Shown here one piece after another: positions 33,987-40,397 of a stretch of DNA of 40,397 nt. The DNA comes from Micromonospora sp. MP36 (GTDB lineage Bacteria > Actinomycetota > Actinomycetes > Mycobacteriales > Micromonosporaceae). The notes beneath the pieces were generated by a model. The model searched no databases. It saw only the letters and a list, made by a program, of their open reading frames with translations, and was not told the origin of the DNA. Position numbers and translations under genes: made by a program. The DNA lies in NCBI RefSeq assembly GCF_008119785.1, contig NZ_VSFA01000065.1, positions 1-40,397 of the forward strand, written 5' to 3'. The stretch's first letter is position 1, and every line of letters begins with the position of its first letter.

Positions 33987-34802
33987 GTGACTTCGGTAGA
34001 AAAAGCACTGCCCCGGGTGGGCAGATCTGGCACAGCGACCCGGTCGCCGGCCAGACCGGGCTGGCGGATGGCCCTGTTGAACGTACTCGCCGTCGTGCTC
34101 GGCATCGCCGGCTGGGCGGCCCTGGCCGCAGCCGGTGTCTCCGGGCTGCCCGGCCCACAGGCCGTCGCCGTACGGGCCGGGGAGCTGCTGGCCGACGGCA
34201 CTCTGCTGACCGACGCAGCGGCGAGCCTGCGGCGGGTGCTGATCGGCTTCACGCTGGGCAGCGCGCTCGCGGTGCCGGTCGGCTTCCTGATGGGGTGGTA
34301 CGCGACGGCGCGCGGGCTGATCGAACCGTACATCCAGTTTTTCCGGACGATCCCCCCGCTGGCCATCATCCCGCTCGCGATCGTGCTCCTGGGCATCGAG
34401 GAGACCCCGAAGATCTTCGTGATCTTCCTGGCCGCCTTCCTCTCCTGCGTGGTCGCCACCTTCCAGGGCGTGGTCAGCGTGGACAACACCCTGATCAACG
34501 CGGCCCGGGTGCTCGGCGCCGGCGACGCAGTCGTGTTCCGCCGCGTCGTAGTGCCGGCGTCGACGCCGTTCATCCTCGTCGGCATGCGCGTCGGCCTGGG
34601 GGCCGCGTGGGCGACCCTGGTCGCCGCCGAACTGATCGCGGCCCAGGAGGGCCTCGGCTACCGCATGCAACAGGCCCAGATCTACTACGACCTCGCCACC
34701 ATCTTCGTCGGTCTGATCACCATCGGCGTGCTTGGCCTGATCATGGACCGACTGCTGCTGATGGCCGAGAGGCGCCTCACCGGATGGCAGGAGCGGCGAT
34801 GA
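33987..34802 (+). CDS. ABC transporter permease, sulfonate/nitrate/taurine type
   Basis: Inner-membrane permease of the SsuC/TauC/NrtB family, 271 residues, with about six helices. It has the family blocks SLRRVLIGFTLGSALAVPVGFLMG and FFRTIPPLAIIPLAIVLLGI, plus the EAA loop (NAARVLGAGDAVVFRRVVVPASTPFI). GTG 33987 has GGAAGG six bases upstream. The stop overlaps the ATPase start by four bases (ATGA). The family imports small oxyanions and sulfonates. Here the operon also encodes a sulfatase, so the substrate may be a sulfate ester or another sulfated small molecule rather than taurine. Confidence 0.9.
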   Translation: MTSVEKALPRVGRSGTATRSPARPGWRMALLNVLAVVLGIAGWAALAAAGVSGLPGPQAVAVRAGELLADGTLLTDAAASLRRVLIGFTLGSALAVPVGFLMGWYATARGLIEPYIQFFRTIPPLAIIPLAIVLLGIEETPKIFVIFLAAFLSCVVATFQGVVSVDNTLINAARVLGAGDAVVFRRVVVPASTPFILVGMRVGLGAAWATLVAAELIAAQEGLGYRMQQAQIYYDLATIFVGLITIGVLGLIMDRLLLMAERRLTGWQERR

Positions 34803-35581
34803 CCACCAAGATCTCATTCCGCTCGGTCAGCCGCACCTTTCAGGTCGGGGACAACGAGTTCCAGGCCCTGGACCGCGTCGACCTCGACATCGCCGACCGC
34901 GAGTTCGTGACCGTCGTCGGGCCCTCCGGCTGCGGCAAGTCGACCCTGCTCAACATCGCCGCTGGACTGATCGAACCGACCGACGGCGAGGTACGGGTCG
35001 ACGACCGCCCGGTCGCCGGACCCGGCCCCGACCGCGGCGTGATCTTCCAGCAGTACGCCCTCTTCCCCTGGCTCACCGTGCAGCAGAACGTCGAGTTCGG
35101 GCTCAAGGTCGCGAAGGTCGCCCGCGCCGAGCGACGGCAACGGGCCCGGCACTTCATCGACCTGGTCGGCCTGAGCGACTTCGCCGACGCCCTGCCCAAG
35201 ACGCTGTCCGGCGGTATGCGGCAACGGTGTGCGATCGCCCGGGCGTACGCGGTCAACCCCAACATCCTGCTCATGGACGAGCCGTTCGGCGCGCTGGATG
35301 CGCTGACCCGCGTACAGCTGCAGGATCAACTGCTCGCCACCTGGACCGCCGAGCAGCGCACCGTCATGTTCATCACCCACGACGTCGACGAGGCCGTCTA
35401 CCTGGCCAACCGGGTCATCGTCATGGCCGCCCGCCCCGGGCGGCTCCACGAGGTCATCGACGTCGACCTACCCCATCCCCGCACCGAGGCCATCCGGTTG
35501 TCCGAGCGGTTCACCGCCATCCGCAACCGGGTGTGGCACGCCGTCTACCACCAGACCCCCTTGGAAGGAACACCAAGATGA
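34799..35581 (+). CDS. ABC transporter ATPase, sulfonate/nitrate/taurine type
   Basis: Cytoplasmic ATPase of 260 residues. Walker A is GPSGCGKST, the signature LSGGMRQR and Walker B ILLMDEPFGALD, with the switch His in FITHDVDEA. The ATG overlaps the permease stop and its own stop overlaps the binding-protein ATG (ATGA), so the three transporter genes are translationally coupled. The open frame continues upstream of 34799, but only as a shadow of the permease gene. It is the dedicated energy source of this importer, unlike the sugar importer at 306-3479, which has none. Confidence 0.94.
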   Translation: MTTKISFRSVSRTFQVGDNEFQALDRVDLDIADREFVTVVGPSGCGKSTLLNIAAGLIEPTDGEVRVDDRPVAGPGPDRGVIFQQYALFPWLTVQQNVEFGLKVAKVARAERRQRARHFIDLVGLSDFADALPKTLSGGMRQRCAIARAYAVNPNILLMDEPFGALDALTRVQLQDQLLATWTAEQRTVMFITHDVDEAVYLANRVIVMAARPGRLHEVIDVDLPHPRTEAIRLSERFTAIRNRVWHAVYHQTPLEGTPR

Positions 35582-36576
35582 GCAGCATGTCGCGCCGCAC
35601 GGTACTGACCGGGTTCGCGGGCATCGGCGCCGCACTCACCCTGGGCGCATGTGGCAAGGACGAAGCCTCCGGTGGCGCCGGTGCTGGCGGATCGGCGGTG
35701 AAGGTCGGCTACATCGCCGACTTCACCGGCGCCAGCCTGATGGCCATCGCCGAGGAGAAGGGGCTGTGGTCCAAGCACGGCCTGAAGCCGCAGCTGAAGG
35801 TCTTCACCAACGGGCCGCTTCAGGTGCAGGCCCTCGGCGCCGGCGACCTGGACTTCGGATACATCGGTCCCGGCGCGATGTGGCTGCCGGCCAGCGGCAA
35901 GGCGCGCGTCGTCGCGATCAACTCCCTCGGATTCGCCGACCGGATCATCGCCCAACCGGGCATTTCCACCATCGCCTCGCTGACGGGCAAGCGGGTGGGC
36001 GTGCCCGAGGGCACGTCCGGCGACATGATCCTGCGCCTGGCACTGCGGCGCGAGGGGCTGACCATCGACGACGTCAAGAAGGTGGCGATGGACCCGAGCA
36101 CCGTCGTGACCGCCTTCGCCGCGAAGCAGATCGACGCCGCCGGCATCTGGTACCCACTGATCGGCACCATCAAGCAGCGGGTGCCGGACCTGGTCGAGAT
36201 CGCCAAGAACGAGGACTTCTACCCGCAGCTGAGCTTCCCGTCGGCCTACATCGGGCGCAACGAGGTCGTCACCGGCAGCCCCGAGGTAGTCAAGAAGGTG
36301 GTCGCGCTGCTGCGGGAGGCCAACGACGCGCGGGTGGCCGACCTCGACAAGGCCGTCGAGCTCACCGCGGCGTTCCTCAAGGCCCCGGCCGACCAGCTGC
36401 GCTCCGAGGCACGCAACGCGCGCTTCCTCAGCTCGGCGGAGCTTGCCGCGAAGTCCAAGGACGGAACGGTCACCGGCTGGCTCAACGGGCTCAACGGGCT
36501 GTTCAAGGAGCTCGGCAAGCTCACCAGTGAGGTCGACCCCGCCAGCTACTACGACGCCGCCACGTACACCGCCTGA
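35578..36576 (+). CDS. Substrate-binding lipoprotein, SsuA/NrtA/TauA-like, Tat leader
   Basis: Binding protein of 332 residues with a twin-arginine leader (SRRTVLTGF) ending in the lipobox LGAC, with Cys25 lipidated. The mature start VKVGYIADFTGASLMAIAEEKGLW is typical of the NMT1/SsuA fold, followed by LDFGYIGPGAMWL. It is coupled to the ATPase by an ATGA overlap. A 10-base-pair hairpin follows the stop, then the sulfatase gene. Ligand specificity is unknown; being cotranscribed with a sulfatase suggests a sulfonate, sulfate ester or sulfated sugar acid. Confidence 0.92.
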   Translation: MSSMSRRTVLTGFAGIGAALTLGACGKDEASGGAGAGGSAVKVGYIADFTGASLMAIAEEKGLWSKHGLKPQLKVFTNGPLQVQALGAGDLDFGYIGPGAMWLPASGKARVVAINSLGFADRIIAQPGISTIASLTGKRVGVPEGTSGDMILRLALRREGLTIDDVKKVAMDPSTVVTAFAAKQIDAAGIWYPLIGTIKQRVPDLVEIAKNEDFYPQLSFPSAYIGRNEVVTGSPEVVKKVVALLREANDARVADLDKAVELTAAFLKAPADQLRSEARNARFLSSAELAAKSKDGTVTGWLNGLNGLFKELGKLTSEVDPASYYDAATYTA

Positions 36577-36583
36577 ACCCAGC

Positions 36584-36609
36584 GTTCGGCGACGGTGCGG
36601 TCGCCGAAC
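36584..36609 (+). repeat. Intra-operon hairpin
   Basis: GTTCGGCGAC (36584-36593) pairs perfectly with GTCGCCGAAC (36600-36609) around a 6-base loop. It lies eight bases after the binding-protein stop and 33 bases before the sulfatase start. Probably an mRNA-stabilising or attenuating element that keeps the transporter part of the message more abundant. Confidence 0.6.
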
Positions 36610-36641
36610 CGTCGTTCCACAAGCTCAGGAAAGAGGGGCCA

Positions 36642-38063
36642 GTGGGTCCGAACATCGTCTTCATCATGGCCGACGACCATGCGGCGCACGCGATCAGCGC
36701 GTACGGCAGCAAGCTCAACAAGACGCCGCACATCGACCGGATCGCGGCCGGCGGGATGCTGCTGGAGAACTGCTTCTGCACCAACTCGCTGTGCGCGCCG
36801 AGCCGCGCGACGATCCTCACCGGCACCTACAACCATGTGAACGGGGTGCGCACCCTGGCCACCGAGTTCGACAACCAGCAGCTGGTCTTCCCGCAGTTGC
36901 TAGGTCGCGCGGGATATCAGACCGCGCTGGTGGGCAAGTGGCATCTCGGGCACGGACCCGCGCACGACCCACGCGGGTTCGACTACTGGGAGGTGGTGCC
37001 GGGTCAGGGCCGCTACCGTGACCCGGTCTTCATCGGGATGGACGGCGTCGAACGGATCCGGCCCGGGTACTGCACGAACATCATCACCGATCTCGCCATC
37101 CGCTGGCTGGACGAGCGCGACCGGGACCGGCCGTTCTGCCTGCTGGTGCACCACAAGGCGCCGCACCGCAACTGGGAACCCGACGACAAGCACCGGGACA
37201 TGTACCTCGAGGACCTTCCGGTGCCGGCCACGTTCGCCGACGACCACGCCGGGCACGCGGCCGCTGCCCGGGCCGCCCGGATGCGCGTCGACCGGGACCT
37301 GACCCTCAACGACGTGAAGGAGCTGCTGCCGCCGCACCTGGACGCGGACGAGGCGGCGCTGTGGCACTACCAGCGCTACATCAAGGACTACCTGCGCTGC
37401 GTGGCCAGCGTCGACGACAACGTCGGCCGGCTGCTGGACTACCTCGACGAGCACGGCCTCACCGACGACACGATCGTGGTCTACACCTCCGATCAGGGGT
37501 TCTTCCTCGGCGACCACGGCTGGTACGACAAGCGGTTCATGTACGAGGAGTCCCTGCGGATGCCGTTCCTCATCCGCTACCCGGCGGAGATCCCGGCCGG
37601 CACCACCTGCGACGCCCTCGCGATGAACGTCGACTTCGCCCAGACGTTCCTCGACTACGCCGGCGTGCCGGCCGACGAACGCATGCAGGGGCGCTCGCTA
37701 CGCCCCCTGCTACGCGGGGACGAGGTGTCCGACTGGCGTGAGTCGGTCTACTACCGCTACTGGGAGCACGACGACGCGGAGCACCACGTCTGGGCCCACT
37801 ACGGCGTACGCACCCACGATCACAAGCTCGTCTACTACTACGCCGACGGGCTCGGCATCCCCGGCACCTCCGACAACCCGCAGGAGCCGGAGTGGGAACT
37901 GTTCGACCTACGCACCGACCCGTGGGAGCTGCACAGCGTGTACGACGACCCGGCGTACGCCCGCGTGCGCGCCGAACTGACCACGGAGCTCGCCCGGGTC
38001 CAGGCGGAGTGCGGCGACACACCATGGACGCCAATTGAATCGGAAGGGAGTGCGCCGCGATGA
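36642..38063 (+). CDS. Sulfatase (formylglycine type), cytoplasmic
   Basis: Type I sulfatase of 473 residues. It begins MGPNIVFIMADDHAAHAISAYG, with the metal-binding Asp pair at 11-12. The formylglycine motif is CAPSR with Cys51, then ILTGTYNHVNGV and LVGKWHLG. HHKAPHRNWEPDDKH and YTSDQGFFLGDHGWYDKRFMYEESLRMPF complete the active site. This overall pattern resembles sulfatases acting on sulfated hexosamines. There is no signal peptide. GTG 36642 follows AAGAGGGG. The stop overlaps the start of the beta-helix gene (ATGA). Encoded behind an importer of its own, it probably desulfates what that importer brings in. Confidence 0.94.
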   Translation: MGPNIVFIMADDHAAHAISAYGSKLNKTPHIDRIAAGGMLLENCFCTNSLCAPSRATILTGTYNHVNGVRTLATEFDNQQLVFPQLLGRAGYQTALVGKWHLGHGPAHDPRGFDYWEVVPGQGRYRDPVFIGMDGVERIRPGYCTNIITDLAIRWLDERDRDRPFCLLVHHKAPHRNWEPDDKHRDMYLEDLPVPATFADDHAGHAAAARAARMRVDRDLTLNDVKELLPPHLDADEAALWHYQRYIKDYLRCVASVDDNVGRLLDYLDEHGLTDDTIVVYTSDQGFFLGDHGWYDKRFMYEESLRMPFLIRYPAEIPAGTTCDALAMNVDFAQTFLDYAGVPADERMQGRSLRPLLRGDEVSDWRESVYYRYWEHDDAEHHVWAHYGVRTHDHKLVYYYADGLGIPGTSDNPQEPEWELFDLRTDPWELHSVYDDPAYARVRAELTTELARVQAECGDTPWTPIESEGSAPR

Positions 38064-39658
38064 GTGACCGCAATTGGCTCATGGCGACGATCGCGGTCCT
38101 GGCCGCATCGGCCGCCGGGCTCGCGTCCACGCCGAACTCCGCCGCCGCCGAGCCACCGGAGCCGGACGCGGTCTTCGTCGACTGCTCGCAGTCCGGATCG
38201 GAGGGCTCCGGTTCGCGGCTCGACCCGTTCAGCTCGCTGACACAGGTCAACGCCCTGACCCTCGCCCCGGGGACCAGCGTGCGACTCAAGCGGGGCAGCA
38301 CGTGCACCGGCACGCTGGCACCACACGGCTCCGGCACAGCGCAGCAGCCGATCACCATCGCCTCCTACGGTGAACCCGCGGCGCCGAAGGCGCGGATCGA
38401 CGCCGGCGGCGCCACCGAGGCCGTGCTGCTCCGCAACGTCGCGCACATCGAGGTCCGCGACCTGGAACTCACCGCCCGGGGTGACAACACCAGCACCCGA
38501 CGGGGCGTGTACGTCATCGCCGAGGACGCCGGCACCGTCACCGGGATCGTGCTGCGCCGGCTCGACGTGCACGACGTACAGGGCATCGTCAACGGTCCCC
38601 GGACCGCGAACGGCAAGTTCGGCAACGCCTCTGGCGGCATCGTCGTGGAGGCCGCCGGATCAACCGTGCCCACCTCGTTCAGCGGTCTGCGGATCCTCGA
38701 CAACAGGATCTGGCACGTCGACCGCGAAGGCATCTACACCTGGTCGAACTGGTGCAATCGCCCCGAGCTCGGCGGCTTCTGGGCCGGGCTGTGCACGGCG
38801 CCGTGGCACCCCTCCACCGGCATGCTGGTCCGCGGCAACATCCTCACCGACATCGGCGGCGACGGCATCGCGGTCAAGATGAACACCGACGCCCTGGTGG
38901 AGCGCAACAGCCTGGACGGCTACAACATGCGCTCCGGCACCTACAACGCCGGCATGTGGACGGCGAACTCCGAGCGCGTCACCTTCCAGCACAACGTCGC
39001 AGCGCACGGCCGCACCACCCTCGACGGCATGGCCTGGGACATCGACCACGCCACCCGCGACATCGTGTTCCAGTACAACCTCAGCCACGACAACGAAGGC
39101 GGCTGGCTGCTGCTGTGCCCGACCAGCACCGGCATCCGCGACTTTGTCGTCCGCTACAACATCAGCGTCAACGACCACCATCGCGGCGTGGAGAACTGCA
39201 GCGGCCACGTCGAGTCGGGCCTGGTCCACAACAACACGATCTACCTCGGCGACGGCGTGACCCAGGTCGTCGTCAACGAGAACAACACCCAACCACGTAA
39301 CGTCCGGTTCGCCGACAACCTCGTCGTCCGCACCGGCACCGGCCGCGCGTCATACCGCCTGATGAGCGGCCGGGTCACTTTCGACCACAATCTCTTCGAC
39401 GGCCTGCCCGCACCCGCCAACGCAACAGACACGGTCACCGAGGACCCGCAGCTGCGCGCTCCCGGCGGCGTCGACCCGGCCGGCTACCGGCTGCGCGACG
39501 ACTCCCCCGCGGTCGGAGCCGGCGCGGTCATCCCCGACAACGGCGGCCACGACTACTTCGGCAACGTGGTTCCAGTCACCCAGCCACCCGCAATCGGTGC
39601 CCACCAGCCCGACTGCGGGTCGGACCTGTGTCACGACACGCATGGCGGCTCATCGTGA
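38060..39658 (+). CDS. Secreted right-handed parallel beta-helix protein
   Basis: Exported protein of 532 residues. The signal peptide is about 30 residues long (cleavage near SAAAEPPEP). The body shows the repeating short-strand pattern of a parallel beta-helix, such as ILDNRIWHVDREGIY, LVRGNILTDIGGDGIAV and VRYNISVNDHHRGVEN. The last part (DPQLRAPGG onward, DDSPAVGAGA) is a common beta-helix cap. Several PL families, including the chondroitinase-B family PL6, use this fold, so a lyase or hydrolase for a uronic-acid polymer is possible. I cannot identify a catalytic motif. Its start overlaps the sulfatase stop, so it belongs to the transporter-sulfatase operon. Confidence 0.8.
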   Translation: MSDRNWLMATIAVLAASAAGLASTPNSAAAEPPEPDAVFVDCSQSGSEGSGSRLDPFSSLTQVNALTLAPGTSVRLKRGSTCTGTLAPHGSGTAQQPITIASYGEPAAPKARIDAGGATEAVLLRNVAHIEVRDLELTARGDNTSTRRGVYVIAEDAGTVTGIVLRRLDVHDVQGIVNGPRTANGKFGNASGGIVVEAAGSTVPTSFSGLRILDNRIWHVDREGIYTWSNWCNRPELGGFWAGLCTAPWHPSTGMLVRGNILTDIGGDGIAVKMNTDALVERNSLDGYNMRSGTYNAGMWTANSERVTFQHNVAAHGRTTLDGMAWDIDHATRDIVFQYNLSHDNEGGWLLLCPTSTGIRDFVVRYNISVNDHHRGVENCSGHVESGLVHNNTIYLGDGVTQVVVNENNTQPRNVRFADNLVVRTGTGRASYRLMSGRVTFDHNLFDGLPAPANATDTVTEDPQLRAPGGVDPAGYRLRDDSPAVGAGAVIPDNGGHDYFGNVVPVTQPPAIGAHQPDCGSDLCHDTHGGSS

Positions 39659-40023
39659 CGCCGTGGCATCCGAGCGTTGCGTACGAAGGTGACGTGGAGC
39701 CCGATCCGCGCTTCACCCTCGCCAATGAGCGCACGCTGCTCGCGTGGCTTCGAACCTCCCTCGGACTGGTCGTCGCCGGGCTGGCGATCACCGCGGCGAC
39801 CGACCTCCTCGCCAACAAGGTGCTGACCGGAAGCCTGGCAACGGCGTGCTGCAGCCTCGGCCTGGTCGTGTGTGTTCTGGCGTACCGACGATGGATGGAA
39901 ATCGAGCGCGCCCTACGCCGTCGCCGGCCCATTCCGGCCCCGACCGCGGCGCCGCTGCTCGCCGGAACGCTGTGTGTCGTCGCGGTGACCGCGGCCGTCG
40001 CCGCCGCGCTGGTCGTGCTGTGA
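39655..40023 (+). CDS. DUF202 membrane protein (YidH-like), first copy
   Basis: Small membrane protein of 122 residues with about three helices. The family signature DPRFTLANERTLLAWLRTSLGLVVAG begins near residue 18. The GTG start at 39655 overlaps the stop of the beta-helix gene by four bases (GTGA), and its own stop overlaps the next DUF202 gene in the same way. Function of the family is unknown. Tandem DUF202 pairs are common in actinomycetes, but coupling to a glycan operon is unexpected. Confidence 0.88.
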   Translation: MTPWHPSVAYEGDVEPDPRFTLANERTLLAWLRTSLGLVVAGLAITAATDLLANKVLTGSLATACCSLGLVVCVLAYRRWMEIERALRRRRPIPAPTAAPLLAGTLCVVAVTAAVAAALVVL

Positions 40024-40316
40024 CCGACGACCACGGGCTCGCGTACGAGCGCACCATGCTGGCCTGGCGCCGCTTCACGCTCAGCTTGGCTGCGGCCGGG
40101 CTGGGGGCCGCGAAACTGGCCTCGGCCGAAATTTCCGCAACCGTGGCGGTGAGCACCGCGGTCGGGGTGTCGGGCTGCGCTGGCATCGCCATCGCACTGA
40201 CCTGCCTGAGCTTGTCGAGGCCCGCCCGGAGGCGATCCTTGACCGTCTTCACGAGCACGGTCGGCACCGCCGCCCTCGCGGTGGTGGGCCTCGTCGCCGT
40301 CCTGTTACGGCTCTGA
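40020..40316 (+). CDS. DUF202 membrane protein, second copy
   Basis: Membrane protein of 98 residues with about three helices. It carries the shorter family signature LAYERTMLAWRRFTLSLAAAGL near its N-terminus. GTG 40020 overlaps the stop of the first DUF202 gene (GTGA). It is the last gene visible in the operon that starts at 33987. The two DUF202 proteins probably form a heteromer, by analogy with other tandem pairs. No function is known. Confidence 0.86.
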   Translation: MTDDHGLAYERTMLAWRRFTLSLAAAGLGAAKLASAEISATVAVSTAVGVSGCAGIAIALTCLSLSRPARRRSLTVFTSTVGTAALAVVGLVAVLLRL

Positions 40317-40336
40317 ACCATCGGTCCCACGGCCCG

Positions 40337-40367
40337 CCGTCACCGTCGGTATCAGACTCGGCGACGG
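40337..40367 (+). terminator. Possible hairpin terminator after the second DUF202 gene
   Basis: CCGTCACCG (40337-40345) pairs with CGGCGACGG (40359-40367) with one mismatch around a 13-base loop, 21 bases after the stop. No U-run. It would end the long operon. Nothing is identifiable in the last 30 bases. Confidence 0.4.
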
Positions 40368-40397
40368 GCACGCCGGGTGCCCGGAATGCGCGCCGGC

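Overview
The window comes from a high-GC actinomycete. Third codon positions are strongly G/C, GTG and TTG starts are common, the sugar ABC transporter has no ATPase of its own, and exported proteins carry Tat or lipoprotein signals. The genus cannot be fixed from the sequence; a filamentous soil or marine actinomycete is a reasonable guess. Most of the 40 kb reads as a polysaccharide utilisation locus for a sulfated glycosaminoglycan. The anchor is a Tat-exported chondroitin-ABC-lyase-like enzyme (13398-16589) that keeps all four expected catalytic residues.

Left part (1-16.6 kb). A minus-strand operon encodes a sugar-binding lipoprotein, two permeases and a sulfatase that runs off the window. 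It diverges from a GntR-LacI hybrid repressor followed by a Gfo/Idh/MocA oxidoreductase, a DUF2264 protein, a second sulfatase and a membrane-bound alpha/beta hydrolase. Then come, on the minus strand, a GH29 fucosidase and a TIM-barrel sugar isomerase/epimerase, and divergently the lyase. One motif, GATT(C/A)AAGAAG, occurs at three promoters (ABC operon, repressor, lyase), each time overlapping the predicted -35 box. These genes therefore look like one regulon.

Middle (16.6-21.6 kb). A fused metallophosphoesterase/PQQ-propeller protein and a NicO-type nickel/cobalt exporter form a metal-related island that does not obviously belong to sugar metabolism.

Right part (21.8-40.3 kb). Two exported GH84 enzymes, a LuxR (LAL) pseudogene, an exported GH20 hexosaminidase and two ROK regulators lie on the minus strand. 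One ROK gene diverges, across a symmetric promoter, from a tightly coupled plus-strand operon: permease, ATPase and Tat lipoprotein of a sulfonate/nitrate-type ABC transporter, a third sulfatase, a secreted parallel beta-helix protein and two DUF202 membrane proteins.

Working model (inference). The lyase, hexosaminidases and beta-helix protein act outside the cell. Sulfated oligosaccharides enter by the ABC transporter(s). The sulfatases, fucosidase and DUF2264 protein, none with a signal peptide, finish the job in the cytoplasm. No GH88/GH105 unsaturated uronyl hydrolase and no formylglycine-generating enzyme is visible in the window. No tRNA, rRNA, CRISPR array or insertion sequence was seen.
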